Numbered from the stretch's first letter, positions 24,648 to 33,738 are shown. The stretch is DNA of 64,000 nucleotides from Nocardia mangyaensis (GCF_001886715.1 NZ_CP018082.1:3596001-3660000), one strand, 5' to 3'. Numbers and translations: made by a program. The notes: generated from the letters alone by a model not told the origin.

Positions 24648-25484
24648 ATGGGTGAGCCGCGCAAAGAACCCGAACCCGATCCCGGGATCCCGACCGACCT
24701 GGTCGGTCTGGCCCGCATCGCCGGATTGTCGTTGCGCCACATCGTCGGTGCGGTCACCAAGGGTGCGGTGCACACCGCCACCGACCTCGTCGACGACATC
24801 CGCGCGGGCGAACCGATGTCGCAGATCATCGACGAACGCGTCGACATGCTGCGTCGCACCGCACTGGGCGCGCTCGGGCTGACCAGCACCGCCAACGGGG
24901 TGTACGGCCCGGTCGAACCCGGCGCGGCCGCCGAGGATCTCAAGGCCATGGGCGATGCGATGATCACCGAGGGATGGGACTCGGCGCAGCAGCCGCGTGA
25001 CGTGCATCCCTCGTTCATCCCGATCCTGCACGATCTGACCCCCGACGAGGCCCGCATTCTGCGCTTCCTCGCTGTCGCCGGTCCGCAGCCGGCGATCGAC
25101 ATCCGTACCAGGACCCCGTTCGGGATCGGCTCACAACGACTGGCCGACGGCATCAACATGATCGCCTACATGGCCGGGTGCGCGATTCCCGACCGTGACC
25201 ACCACTATCTGGGCAACCTCAGCCGCCTCGGGCTGGTCCGGTTCTCCACCGAACCGGTCGCCGATTTCCGCCGCTACGCTTTCCTCGAGGCACAGCCCTC
25301 GGCGCAAGTCGCCTACAAGTCGGTGAACATGCGCGCGATCAGCCAGTACCGCCGGATCGAGCTGTCGGTGTTCGGCAGGCAGTTCTGTGACGCGTGTTTC
25401 GTGTTGGACGGCTACACCGGGGGCGGTTGGGCCAGCGACGATCGCGGCGATGTCTATCTGGGCAAGGGCCCCCGGCTCCCGTGA
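24648..25484 (+). CDS. Abi-alpha (DUF4393) family protein
   Basis: A 278-residue protein of the Abi-alpha/DUF4393 family. The recognisable core is VHPSFIPILHDLTPDEARIL (about 123-142) followed by a region ending in LGNLSRLGLVRF and the ELSVFGRQFCDACF end. Pfam names the family after abortive infection, but a defence role has not been shown for most members. It is fused in transcription to a DUF445 membrane protein (3-bp gap; GGAG upstream). The N-terminal 60 residues are charged and helical. It ends directly against the convergent enoyl-CoA hydratase gene. Confidence 0.72.
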   Translation: MGEPRKEPEPDPGIPTDLVGLARIAGLSLRHIVGAVTKGAVHTATDLVDDIRAGEPMSQIIDERVDMLRRTALGALGLTSTANGVYGPVEPGAAAEDLKAMGDAMITEGWDSAQQPRDVHPSFIPILHDLTPDEARILRFLAVAGPQPAIDIRTRTPFGIGSQRLADGINMIAYMAGCAIPDRDHHYLGNLSRLGLVRFSTEPVADFRRYAFLEAQPSAQVAYKSVNMRAISQYRRIELSVFGRQFCDACFVLDGYTGGGWASDDRGDVYLGKGPRLP

Positions 25485-26141
25485 TCAGTCCTTGCCGCGC
25501 AACGCGTCGAGCACGCGCGCGAACATCACCGACTTGATGGCGGTCATCGTGGGCTGATCCTTGCCGGTCAGTGGTGTCACCAGATCCACCGCGGTGGTGA
25601 GGACTTCGCCTTCGGTGGCGGTGGCGTCCACCAGGTCGATCGCGTGGGCGTCGGGTCCGCCGAAGCGACGGCCGGTGGTCATGGCGGCGATCGCCGTCTT
25701 CGGGGTCACCTTGGCCTGGATGAGCGCGGCCATTCCGTTGGTGAACGGGATGCGGATATCGGCCTCGGGGAAGCAGAAGTAGCCGCGGTCGGCGCGCATC
25801 ACCCGGTAGTCGTGGGCGATGGCCAGCATCGCGCCCGCGCCGAAGGCGTGTCCGCCGATCGCGGCGACGGTGGGCATCGGCAGGGTGAGGACCCGCCCGA
25901 ACAGGGTGTGCACGGCTTCGACGTACTGGGTGGCGCTCTCGCCGTTGGCCGCCAGCCAGTCCAGGTCAAGGCCGTTGGAGTAGAACTTGCCGCTCGCGGT
26001 GGTCACCAAGGCGCCCGCACCGTCGGCGACGACGGCGTCGAGGTGGGTGTGGATCTCGTCGAGGAAGTCGGGGGAGAAGCGGTTCTCGCCGTCGCCGAGA
26101 TCGAGCACGGCGATCGCATCGTGGTGGGTCAGTGAGGGCAT
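25485..26141 (-). CDS. Enoyl-CoA hydratase/isomerase family protein
   Basis: A 218-residue crotonase-fold protein, shorter than typical hydratases (about 260) and similar in size to Delta3,Delta2-enoyl-CoA isomerases. The oxyanion-hole segments are SGKFYSNGLDLDWL and IGGHAFGAGAMLA. The catalytic Glu pair of hydratases is not obvious; the second segment has FPEADIRIPF, which fits the isomerase group. The start at 26141 follows AAAGGA; it lies 22 bp after the TetR gene on the same strand, so they form an operon. Confidence 0.85.
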   Translation of the reverse strand: MPSLTHHDAIAVLDLGDGENRFSPDFLDEIHTHLDAVVADGAGALVTTASGKFYSNGLDLDWLAANGESATQYVEAVHTLFGRVLTLPMPTVAAIGGHAFGAGAMLAIAHDYRVMRADRGYFCFPEADIRIPFTNGMAALIQAKVTPKTAIAAMTTGRRFGGPDAHAIDLVDATATEGEVLTTAVDLVTPLTGKDQPTMTAIKSVMFARVLDALRGKD

Positions 26142-26163
26142 GGTGGTTTCCTTTCGGTGGGAA

Positions 26164-26772
26164 TCAGTGCGGGCCGAGGTCGAGCACGGCGCGGACGGTG
26201 GCGCGCAGTTGGGCGCGTGCCAGGGGGTCGGTGAGCCGGTCGCGGCGCAGCAGCAGCGCGGTCGGCAGGTCGACCAGGCAGGTGGTGATGGTGGCGACGC
26301 CACGCCGGTCGGCGCGACCCCACAGGGTGCGTGCCAGCCGGCTCAGGGTGGCGCGCAACGCCTTCTCGGTGTCGGTGATCTCCTTGGCCAGTGCGGGCGG
26401 CAGTTCACCGGCGAGCAGCTCGGCGCGGTCGACGAGCAGCAGCAGCCGGGCCGAGTCGGGGTGGCGCTCGGCCAGGCGTGCGGGGGTCTCGGCGGCGTCG
26501 ATGACCGCGTCGATCCGGGCTTCGCGATCGGTGGCGGCCAGCGCCAGGGCGACGGCTTCGGATTGCAGGTCCAGGAATCGGTGCGCGGCGCGTAACCAGG
26601 TGCGGGCCAGTACTTCCTGGCGTGAGCCGAAGGTGTGATACAGCGCCCCGTTCGACACTCCGGTGGCCGCGGCGACGGCGCGCACGGTGACCGCGGTCGG
26701 ACCGGAAGCGGCGGCGAGGTTCTCGGCGGCGTCCAGGACGGTCTGCGGGTCGTGTGTGCGCGGTCTCGGCAT
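26164..26772 (-). CDS. TetR family regulator
   Basis: A 202-residue TetR protein with HTH AVTVRAVAAATGVSNGALYH near residue 30. It is cotranscribed with the enoyl-CoA hydratase/isomerase-like gene and probably represses both. The start MPRPRTHD at 26772 is chosen over 26793 because the perfect operator at 26785-26802 would otherwise lie in the coding sequence, and because TAAACT lies 7 nt before this ATG. The likely inducer is an acyl-CoA or fatty acid, from context only. Confidence 0.87.
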   Translation of the reverse strand: MPRPRTHDPQTVLDAAENLAAASGPTAVTVRAVAAATGVSNGALYHTFGSRQEVLARTWLRAAHRFLDLQSEAVALALAATDREARIDAVIDAAETPARLAERHPDSARLLLLVDRAELLAGELPPALAKEITDTEKALRATLSRLARTLWGRADRRGVATITTCLVDLPTALLLRRDRLTDPLARAQLRATVRAVLDLGPH

Positions 26773-26784
26773 GAACAAAAGTTT

Positions 26785-26802
26785 ACAGAGCATTCGCTCT
26801 GT
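26785..26802. promoter_or_regulatory. TetR operator (ACAGAGC-ATTC-GCTCTGT)
   Basis: Perfect 7-bp arms around ATTC. It overlaps the -10 TAAACT of the TetR-hydratase operon (minus strand, 26785-26780), so binding would repress its own operon. Confidence 0.65.
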
Positions 26803-26892
26803 TATTCCATTCGGGTGGATTCTCTACTGTGTTCCGCCTGGATGTCGTTCCAGCACTTGATAATTCGACAACGGCTCGACTCGTCGGGCCAC

Positions 26893-26912
26893 AGCATAGA
26901 CTTCGTTATGCT
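26893..26912. promoter_or_regulatory. Inverted repeat before second TetR gene
   Basis: AGCATA-GACTTCGT-TATGCT, 75 bp before the rightward TetR gene. It could serve that regulator. The whole gap 26803-26986 is AT-richer than its surroundings. Confidence 0.4.
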
Positions 26913-26986
26913 TCCCCGGGCCCTCGAAACGATGGGGTACTGTTCGCATTCTTCGGCCCTGCCCGCACGAACAGAACGGCATCGCG

Positions 26987-27532
26987 ATGTCCCGAGTGGT
27001 CACCAAGGAGCAGTACTTCGACACCGCCGTCGCGGTGCTCGCCGAGTTCGGCTTCAAAGGTCTCAACATCGGTGTGCTGTGCCGTCGTCTCGGGGTCACC
27101 AGCGGTTCCTTCTACCACCACTTCGGTTCCTGGCAGGGTTTCGTCGACACGCTGCTCGAGCACTGGGAGAACCGGCAGATGCTCGAGCTACGCGCCCTCG
27201 ACGTCGGCCACGGCGACCCCGACGCCGACGTGCGCGCGATGTCGGAACTGGCCAGCGGACTCGAACACGGTGCCGAAGCGGCCCTGCGCGCCTGGGCGGC
27301 CAACGACGAATCCGTCCACGTCGCCGTCAAACGGGTCGACGCCTCGCGGCGGCGCACCGTGCACCGCGTGATCGACGGCGTCGTGGGCGACGAGACCACC
27401 TCCAGCGTGGTCACCGAGTTCGGGATGGCCATGCTGATCGGCTACCAGCAGCTCGCCGCCGCGGGCGAACCCACCGAACTCGACCGGCTGCTCGCCGAAT
27501 ACGCCCGCCTGATCTACTCGCACCGGCACTGA
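26987..27532 (+). CDS. TetR family regulator
   Basis: A 181-residue TetR-type repressor with HTH GLNIGVLCRRLGVTSGSFYHHF near residue 26. The C-terminal domain is short and of unrecognised ligand class. It is divergent from the other TetR operon, with two different inverted repeats between them. The downstream neighbour (ThrE exporter) is convergent, so the target gene is not obvious. No clear ribosome-binding site precedes the ATG. Confidence 0.82.
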   Translation: MSRVVTKEQYFDTAVAVLAEFGFKGLNIGVLCRRLGVTSGSFYHHFGSWQGFVDTLLEHWENRQMLELRALDVGHGDPDADVRAMSELASGLEHGAEAALRAWAANDESVHVAVKRVDASRRRTVHRVIDGVVGDETTSSVVTEFGMAMLIGYQQLAAAGEPTELDRLLAEYARLIYSHRH

Positions 27533-27603
27533 CCGAGCGGCTCGTCCACAGCGCACCGGACGCCACACCTCACCTGGCTCGACACTGCGGCACGCGCGGA
27601 CCG

Positions 27604-28875
27604 CTAGCCGGTCGAGGTAGCGAACCCGTGCCGGGCCACCACCGACCACAGGAACACCCCGAGGCTCGCGCCGACACCGAGGCCCACGCACACCGCGCCC
27701 GCCTGCACGAAATAGCCGATCCCCGACACCTGATACACCGACAGGATCAGCCCCTGGCACACGATCAGACCGGGTAGCAGCGCGCCGGTGATCCCGACCA
27801 GCACCAGCGCCGACATCGGCACCCGCAACCGTTCCGCCGAGGCCGCCGCGAGGAAACCCAGTACGACCGCCGCGATCGGGCCCGCCCACGCCGAGGGCAT
27901 GTTCCCGAGATGGATCAGTGACTGGTTCACCGAGGCCGTCACCAGCCCGGCCACCGCCGCCGGGGCCAGCAGGTGGGACCCGCCCATGTTGAACAGCGCG
28001 TTGCCGATCGCGCCGAGCACTGCGAAACTGATCCCCAGCCAGACCGGTAGCACGGGCAGCACCGCGTTCGAGGCGACCCCCAGATCGAAGCGCCAGGACA
28101 GCGACAGGACCAGCAGTCCGCCCAGCGTGATCCCGCCGATGATCAGCGTCGCCCCCAGCGCCCGCGCCGAGGCGGTGAGACTGTCGGCGCTCACCATGTC
28201 GATCGCCATCGAGATCAGTTGGGGCAGTGGCGCGATGAGCACCCAGGTCGTGGCGACGAGGGTCGCCGCTTGAGCCACCGTCAACCATCCAGCAAGATGG
28301 AAGATCCCGCCGAACGCGCCCGCTACCGTCGCCTGCACAACCACCGCGAAGAACTTCGGCACCCTGTGGCCGGCGAGCCCGCGCCCGGTCAGGTTCACCA
28401 CCAGCTGGGTGGCGGCGGCCAGACTCGCCGCGAGGGCGGTACCGCCGATCTGCAGGCAGATGCAGAACGCCAGCAACATGCCACCGGCCTGCAACGTCCA
28501 CCAGGGAAACGGTTGCGCACCGGCATCGGCGGCCGCCAGCTCCCGGCAGGCGGTCTCAGGATCGAGGCGATCGACCACCAGCCGCCGGGCGACGGCCTTG
28601 ATCCGCCGCATCCGGTCGCAGTCGAAGGCGTCCAGGGTCGCGGCTTGCGCCTGGCGCGAGTGACAGTGGCCGTGTTCGTCGACGCACTGCACGGTCACCG
28701 TCCGGCCGATCCCGGTGACCAGCACGTCCGACATGCTCCACGCGGCGGCGCACGAGGTGACCATGAGCATCATCGCCTCGGTGGCGTACCCGGATTCCAA
28801 TGACGAGGTGCCCAACTCGGCCAGGAACCGCAGCTCGGCCGCGACCTGCTGTCGATCGGTGTCCTGGTTCGACAT
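27604..28875 (-). CDS. ThrE-type threonine/serine exporter
   Basis: A 423-residue protein of the ThrE family. The soluble N-terminal DUF1212 part (about 1-130, with SLESGYATEAMMLMVTSCA) is followed by about ten membrane segments (FPWWTLQAGGMLLAFCICLQ through the C-terminus). Corynebacterial ThrE exports Thr/Ser by proton motive force; a small thiol or peptide substrate is also possible. The start at 28875 is supported by TACATT 7 nt upstream, so the mRNA is probably leaderless; the open frame continues to 29103 without family sequence. Confidence 0.87.
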   Translation of the reverse strand: MSNQDTDRQQVAAELRFLAELGTSSLESGYATEAMMLMVTSCAAAWSMSDVLVTGIGRTVTVQCVDEHGHCHSRQAQAATLDAFDCDRMRRIKAVARRLVVDRLDPETACRELAAADAGAQPFPWWTLQAGGMLLAFCICLQIGGTALAASLAAATQLVVNLTGRGLAGHRVPKFFAVVVQATVAGAFGGIFHLAGWLTVAQAATLVATTWVLIAPLPQLISMAIDMVSADSLTASARALGATLIIGGITLGGLLVLSLSWRFDLGVASNAVLPVLPVWLGISFAVLGAIGNALFNMGGSHLLAPAAVAGLVTASVNQSLIHLGNMPSAWAGPIAAVVLGFLAAASAERLRVPMSALVLVGITGALLPGLIVCQGLILSVYQVSGIGYFVQAGAVCVGLGVGASLGVFLWSVVARHGFATSTG

Positions 28876-28924
28876 GGCGTCGAATGTAGTGCCCGCCCAC
28901 CGCCCGATCCCGCGACACGCGTGG

Positions 28925-29680
28925 TCACCCGGCCTGCGCGTCGGCGCGCAGGTGGTCCACCGAACCCCACACCCGCAACCGCAGCAACGAACCTTCGCGC
29001 CGCCACTGCGACACCGAGGCGTTGGGTACCGGTTCGAGGGAGTCCGGCACCGGTGCGCCGAGACCGTCGAGGATGTAGCGCAGCGAGACCACCACCGCGT
29101 CATGGGTCACCACCAGCACCTGCTCGCCGGCGGCCACGACATCGAGTTCGTCGAGGAAGCCGCGGACCCGCAGCGCGACATCGGCCAAAGATTCCCCGCC
29201 GGGCGGTCGATACACCCAGTTGCCCACGCGTTCGCGCCGCGCCGCTTCCTCCCGGGAGCGGCGCTGGATGGCCTTGTAGGGGTGCAGTTCGAACACACCC
29301 ATCTCCCGGTCGCGCAAGCGCTCGTCGACGAGGGTGCGAATGGGGCTCAGGTGCCGATTGCGCCCGGCCGCGGCCTCGGCCATCATCGCCCAGGTGAGCC
29401 GGGTGCGCAGGTAGGGGGAGCAGACCACCAAGGTCGGCCGCTGTACTCCGGCCAGGGAAGCCAGCCAGTCTCCGAGGCGCTGGGTCTGCCAGTGGCCGTG
29501 CGTGGTCAGCTCCACCGCGGCGTCGGTGCCCGGCATCGGCCGCTGATCGGTGGCCGGGTCGGCGAACCAGGCATTGGCCTCGCTCTGCGCGTGCCGGATC
29601 GCCCACAAACCACCCAGCGCGCGGGGCGCCGCCAGTCCTTCGGGCACCTGCAGCCACCCCTTTCGCTGATCGAACGTCAT
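28925..29680 (-). CDS. Histidine phosphatase family protein
   Basis: A 251-residue phosphoglycerate-mutase-like phosphatase. The motif is AIRHAQSEAN, with Ala in place of the usual Gly of RHG. The second His is in VVTHDAVVVSLRY. The region RLRDREMGVFELHP is typical of the broad-specificity branch. The start at 29680 follows AAGGA by 8 nt; an upstream ATG at 29710 has no ribosome-binding site. It lies upstream of the ThrE gene on the same strand with a 49-bp gap. The substrate is unknown. Confidence 0.85.
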   Translation of the reverse strand: MTFDQRKGWLQVPEGLAAPRALGGLWAIRHAQSEANAWFADPATDQRPMPGTDAAVELTTHGHWQTQRLGDWLASLAGVQRPTLVVCSPYLRTRLTWAMMAEAAAGRNRHLSPIRTLVDERLRDREMGVFELHPYKAIQRRSREEAARRERVGNWVYRPPGGESLADVALRVRGFLDELDVVAAGEQVLVVTHDAVVVSLRYILDGLGAPVPDSLEPVPNASVSQWRREGSLLRLRVWGSVDHLRADAQAG

Positions 29681-29804
29681 CGAGAAGTTCCTTCGTGCTC
29701 GTCCTGTCATACCCGGACGCGCCAGGGGAATACCGGCTTCGACGCCGATGTTGCACCCTCAAGACTTTGAACGCTTGTCCAGATTCGTGCCGGAGGAGGC
29801 CCCC

Positions 29805-30536
29805 GTGACCACCAGAGTAGAGATCTGGACCGACATCAACTGCCCGTTCTGCTACCTGGGCAAAGCCCGCTTCGAACAAGCGCTTTCGCGTTTCGAGCAC
29901 CGCGACGACGTCGAGGTGGTGCATCGCTCCTTCGAACTGGATCCCGGCCTGCCCACCGACGAAACCGGCCCGGTCATCCCGCGCATCGCCGCCAAGTACG
30001 GCATCCCCGTCGAGCAGGCGGCCGCCAACGAACGCGCGATCGGCGCCCAGGCCGCCGAACTCGGGCTGCCCTACCTGACCAGTGGGCGCGATTTCGGCAA
30101 CAGCTTCGACATGCACCGACTGCTGCACTTCGCCCTCGACCAGGGCCGACAGGACGCACTGATCGACGCCCTCTACGCGGGCAACTTCGCCGAGGCCGAA
30201 CCGGTCTTCGCCGACACCGAACGCCTCGTCGGCCTCGCCGTGCGCGCCGGGCTCGCCGAGACCGAAGTCCGTGCCGTACTGGACGATCCGACCGCCTACG
30301 CCGAGGCCGTGCGCGCCGACGAACGCGAAGCCGCCCAGCTCGGCGCGACCGGTGTGCCGTTCTTCGTCTTCGAAGACAAGTACGCCGTGTCCGGAGCCCA
30401 GCCCGTCGCGGTGTTCACCCAGGCCCTGACCACCGCGTGGAACGACCGTCCGGCGCCGGTGGTGCTCGCCGACTCCGATGCCTGCGGCCCCGATGGCTGC
30501 GCACTGCCCGACCCCACTTCGCCTACAGGTCGATGA
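29805..30536 (+). CDS. FrnE-like DsbA family oxidoreductase
   Basis: A 243-residue thioredoxin-fold protein of the FrnE group. The redox motif is CPFC in TDINCPFCYLG near residue 12 and the cis-Pro is in GATGVPFFVF. A C-terminal DACGPDGCALP pair of cysteines, typical of FrnE-like proteins, may form a second disulfide. No signal peptide, so it is cytoplasmic. The GTG at 29805 is chosen for its strong GGAGGAGG site; 19 codons of open frame precede it. It overlaps the convergent dehydrogenase gene by 14 bp. Confidence 0.88.
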   Translation: MTTRVEIWTDINCPFCYLGKARFEQALSRFEHRDDVEVVHRSFELDPGLPTDETGPVIPRIAAKYGIPVEQAAANERAIGAQAAELGLPYLTSGRDFGNSFDMHRLLHFALDQGRQDALIDALYAGNFAEAEPVFADTERLVGLAVRAGLAETEVRAVLDDPTAYAEAVRADEREAAQLGATGVPFFVFEDKYAVSGAQPVAVFTQALTTAWNDRPAPVVLADSDACGPDGCALPDPTSPTGR

Positions 30537-31572
30537 CGATCTTGATGTCGCCACGATCGCCGGGATCGAACGCCTCGATCGCCCGCTCCAACGGCAGCCG
30601 ACGGGTGATCAACCGTTCCAGCCACGACTTGTCGGCCTTGGCCAGCGCTTCGGCGCCCTGCTCGTAGTGGTGGCGGTTCGCGTTGACCGAACCGAACACC
30701 ACCGCGTTGTCGAGCACGATGTTGCGATTGAGTTCGCCCACGTCCACCCCGGTGTCCACGCCAGGGGAGGACACCCCCGTCAAACAGATGATCACCCCCG
30801 GGTTGTCGACCTCCATCGCCTGCAGTGCCACCGCGGGCGCGCCCGTCGCCTCGATCACGATATCGGGTGTGACCTGCACGGCCACCGCCCCAGCTGTTCC
30901 GGTGTGGAAGGTGGCGCCCAGATCCTCGACCAACTGTTGTTTGACCCCGCCGGTCACGCGGTCGAGCACGTGCACATCCAAACCGCGCTGGGCCCCGAGC
31001 AGTGCCGCGAGCAACCCGATCGGCCCCGCGCCGGTGACCAGCACGGTCCGCGGATCGAACCAGGCACGTGTGTTGATCTTCTCGATCTGGTCCCACGCCT
31101 TGGCCACCACCGTGGTCGGCTCCAGCAACACCCCCACCTTCTCGAGCGAGGCGTCGAGTTTCACCGCGTAGTCGGCACGCACCGACCATGCCGTCGACCC
31201 GTAGCCGTCGATCTCCTTGATCCCGCGTTCGACGTACATGCCGTTGCGGCACATGTCGAACTCGCCGCGTGCGCACGCCCCGCACGGCACCGGGTCGGGC
31301 CTGCGCACGATCCCGACCACGAGATCGCCCGGCGCGAAACCACTTCCGTCGGGCGCGGTCCGCACCCGGCCCAGCGATTCGTGCCCGAGCACCATCCGTT
31401 CCCGGCCCGGAGGCGCCCAGCCATAGCTGCCGCCAGCGATCTCGCGATCGGTGCCGCAGATGCCGAGGGAGATCCCGTCGACGAGGAGTTCCCCCGGCCC
31501 GGGGACCGGATCGGGGACCTCCTCGATCCGTACGCTCTTCGCCTGCAGGGGAACGACTGTCAACGCGCGCAT
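30523..31572 (-). CDS. Glucose-1-dehydrogenase-like MDR alcohol dehydrogenase
   Basis: A 349-residue zinc-dependent medium-chain dehydrogenase. The catalytic Zn ligands are in GICGTDREI and GHESLGRV, the structural Zn loop is PCGACARGEFDMC and the cofactor fold is VTGAGPIGLLAALLG. The C-terminal half resembles Glu_dehyd_C of archaeal-type glucose dehydrogenases. The ATG at 31572 (MRALTVVPLQ) is chosen since the upstream 18 codons are not family-like; GGGAA precedes it. Convergent overlap with the FrnE-like gene is 14 bp. The sugar or alcohol substrate is not known. Confidence 0.86.
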   Translation of the reverse strand: MRALTVVPLQAKSVRIEEVPDPVPGPGELLVDGISLGICGTDREIAGGSYGWAPPGRERMVLGHESLGRVRTAPDGSGFAPGDLVVGIVRRPDPVPCGACARGEFDMCRNGMYVERGIKEIDGYGSTAWSVRADYAVKLDASLEKVGVLLEPTTVVAKAWDQIEKINTRAWFDPRTVLVTGAGPIGLLAALLGAQRGLDVHVLDRVTGGVKQQLVEDLGATFHTGTAGAVAVQVTPDIVIEATGAPAVALQAMEVDNPGVIICLTGVSSPGVDTGVDVGELNRNIVLDNAVVFGSVNANRHHYEQGAEALAKADKSWLERLITRRLPLERAIEAFDPGDRGDIKIVIDL

Positions 31573-31663
31573 CTCGGGTTTCCCTTCCGCCCGGACCGGG
31601 CCACGAACTGCCGGAAACTGCACCACCTACGGCCACGACATGGGGGAAGAGCAACCCCGTCGC

Positions 31664-31685
31664 GAACTCGCCACGAACTCGCCAC
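31664..31685. repeat. Two tandem 11-mers GAACTCGCCAC
   Basis: GAACTCGCCAC occurs twice head-to-tail, and a third partial unit (GAACACGG) follows at 31686. They lie in the 286-bp gap between two divergent alcohol dehydrogenases. An 11-bp period places both copies on one face of the helix, as in activator sites; no regulator is adjacent. Confidence 0.45.
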
Positions 31686-31813
31686 GAACACGGACTACCT
31701 GCGTCAACGGTACGCGAACGGCGCTGGAGGCCGCCGATGACCGCCCGAACGCGAATTCCGGGCACCGATGCCGACCGGCGCATTGACGCATGCCCGCGCG
31801 CACTGTCACGATC

Positions 31814-31830
31814 GACAGGTTCGGTCTGTC
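31814..31830. promoter_or_regulatory. Inverted repeat before the ADH gene
   Basis: GACAG-GTTCGGT-CTGTC, 28 bp before the start of the rightward alcohol dehydrogenase. It is a possible operator; short arms keep confidence low. Confidence 0.3.
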
Positions 31831-31858
31831 CCGGTCATCGTCGGCGTGAGGGGTCACC

Positions 31859-32899
31859 ATGAAGGCAGTCCAGTATCGAACACCCGGTTCCGCCCCCGAA
31901 GTGGTGACGGTGCCCGATCCCGAACCCGGTCCCGGTCAGGTGCTGCTGAAGGTCGCCGCCGCCGGGGTGTGTCACTCCGACATCGCCGTCATGAGCATGC
32001 CCGCCGAGCAACTCGGCTTCCCACTGCCGCTCACCCTGGGGCACGAAGGCGCGGGCTCGGTCGCCGCGCTCGGTGCCGGTGTCGAGGGGATCGCGGAGGG
32101 CGAGATGGTGGCCGTCTACGGTCCGTGGGGCTGTGGGCGCTGCCGACCGTGCACCCAGGGACAGGAGAACTACTGTCTGCGCGCCAAGGAACTCGGCATC
32201 TACCCGCCCGGGTTGGGCGCGCCCGGCGCGATGGCCGAGTACATGATCGTCGACGATGCCCGTCACCTGGTCCCGCTGCGCGGCCTCGACCCGGTGCAGA
32301 ACGTGTCGCTGACCGACGCGGGCCTGACCCCGTATCACGCGATCATGCTGTCGCTGCCCAAGCTCGTTCCCGGTTCCACCACCGTGGTGATCGGCGCGGG
32401 CGGACTCGGCCATGTCGCCATCCAGCTGCTGCGGGCGATGACCGCCACCCGCATCATCGCCCTCGACCTGTCCGAGGAACGCCTCGCGTTGGCCCGCACG
32501 GTCGGTGCGCACGAGACCGTGCTCTCGGACGCCAAGGCCGCCGACCGCGTCAAAGAACTCACCAGCGGTGCGGGCGCCCAGGTGATCCTGGACTTCGTCG
32601 GCGCCCCGCCCACGACGGCCACTGCCGCCGCGGCGGCGGGCATCGACGCCGACATCACCGTCGTCGGTCTGGGCGGTGGCACGGTCGCGGTCGGCTTCGG
32701 GTCGCTGCCGTATCAGACCACCGTCACCTCGCCCTACTGGGGCAGCCGCACCGAACTCGTCGACGTGCTCGAACTCGCCCACCACGGCGCGCTCGACGTG
32801 CACGTCGAGACCTTCGGCATCGACGAGGCCCCACTCGCCTACGAACGCCTGCACGCCGGAAAGATCAACGGCCGGGCCGTCATCGTGCCCACGCGCTGA
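31859..32899 (+). CDS. NAD(P)-dependent zinc alcohol dehydrogenase
   Basis: A 346-residue MDR alcohol dehydrogenase. Catalytic Zn ligands are in GVCHSDIAV and GHEGAGSV, the structural Zn loop has four cysteines (GCGRCRPCTQGQENYC) and the cofactor motif is GAGGLGHVAIQLL. It resembles rhodococcal secondary-alcohol dehydrogenases used on hydrophobic ketones; that assignment is by family only. GAGGGG precedes the ATG at good distance. It is divergent from the glucose-dehydrogenase-like gene across a 286-bp gap with repeats. Confidence 0.88.
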   Translation: MKAVQYRTPGSAPEVVTVPDPEPGPGQVLLKVAAAGVCHSDIAVMSMPAEQLGFPLPLTLGHEGAGSVAALGAGVEGIAEGEMVAVYGPWGCGRCRPCTQGQENYCLRAKELGIYPPGLGAPGAMAEYMIVDDARHLVPLRGLDPVQNVSLTDAGLTPYHAIMLSLPKLVPGSTTVVIGAGGLGHVAIQLLRAMTATRIIALDLSEERLALARTVGAHETVLSDAKAADRVKELTSGAGAQVILDFVGAPPTTATAAAAAGIDADITVVGLGGGTVAVGFGSLPYQTTVTSPYWGSRTELVDVLELAHHGALDVHVETFGIDEAPLAYERLHAGKINGRAVIVPTR

Positions 32900-32948
32900 G
32901 CGGCTCGGCTACGGTGGAGTCCGCTCGCACCGATCTGCTGGAGGCCTC

Positions 32949-33737
32949 TTGCGCATCATCGTCGGGATCCTGCTCGTGCTCGCCACCTTCCTCGGCGCGG
33001 GTGCACCGGCACTGGCCGCACCGGCCGTCGACGACGCGACCGCCCGCAAGATCGACGAGCTGCTCGCGGTGCGCGCCGAGGCCGGTGACCTCCCCCGGGC
33101 CGAGCTGATCGAACGCCTCTCCGCCCGCCTGCTCGGCACCCCCTACGGTGCGAACATGCTGATCGGTTCGGCCACCGAACCCGAACAGCTCGTCATCGAC
33201 CTGCGCCGCGTCGACTGCTTCACCTACCTCGACTACCTCGACGCCGCCTCCCGCTCCGCCGACCGCGACGAGTTCACCGCCAACCTGATCGCGACCCGCT
33301 ACGCCGAGGGCCGGGTCGAATTCACCCAGCGCAAGCACTTCTTCACCGACTGGGCAGCCACGCCACGCGTCGCCGCCACCGACATCACCGCCGAGCTGAG
33401 CCCGGCCGCGGTCACGGTGACCAAACACCTCAATGCCAAGGCCGACGGCAGCACCTATCTGCCCGGCGTGCCGGTCATCGACCGGGCGATCACCCACATC
33501 CCCTCGGCCGCCGTCGACGGGGCCGTGGTGGGTGGCCTGCGCACCGGCGACTACCTCGGCGCCTACACCCCCGAGGCGGGCCTGGACGTCACCCATGTCG
33601 GCATCATCGTGCAGACCCCCGCGGGCCCGGTGTTCCGCAATGCGTCCTCGCTGGCCGACTACCAGGTCCTCGACACGCCACTGGCCGACTATCTGCGCAC
33701 CGTCCCCGGCATCGTCGTCCTGCGCCCGATCCCGTGA
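32949..33737 (+). CDS. Secreted DUF1460 amidase-like protein
   Basis: A 262-residue exported protein. A Sec signal peptide (MRIIVGILLVLATFLGAGA, cleavage near ALA/AP) is followed by a DUF1460 domain, a papain-like NlpC/P60-related fold. The likely nucleophile is Cys in RRVDCFTYLDYL and the His is in DVTHVGIIVQ. The family is linked to N-acetylmuramoyl-L-alanine amidase-like activity on cell-wall peptides. The TTG at 32949 is chosen: GGAGG lies 4 nt upstream and it gives a clean signal peptide. No in-frame ATG exists at the right place. Confidence 0.8.
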   Translation: MRIIVGILLVLATFLGAGAPALAAPAVDDATARKIDELLAVRAEAGDLPRAELIERLSARLLGTPYGANMLIGSATEPEQLVIDLRRVDCFTYLDYLDAASRSADRDEFTANLIATRYAEGRVEFTQRKHFFTDWAATPRVAATDITAELSPAAVTVTKHLNAKADGSTYLPGVPVIDRAITHIPSAAVDGAVVGGLRTGDYLGAYTPEAGLDVTHVGIIVQTPAGPVFRNASSLADYQVLDTPLADYLRTVPGIVVLRPIP

Positions 33738-33738
33738 C

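Noticed and set aside
23172..25031. A 619-codon minus-strand open frame
   Set aside because: It lies antisense to the DUF445 and Abi-alpha genes, is Arg/His/Gln-rich with no domain, and is explained by high GC at third positions.
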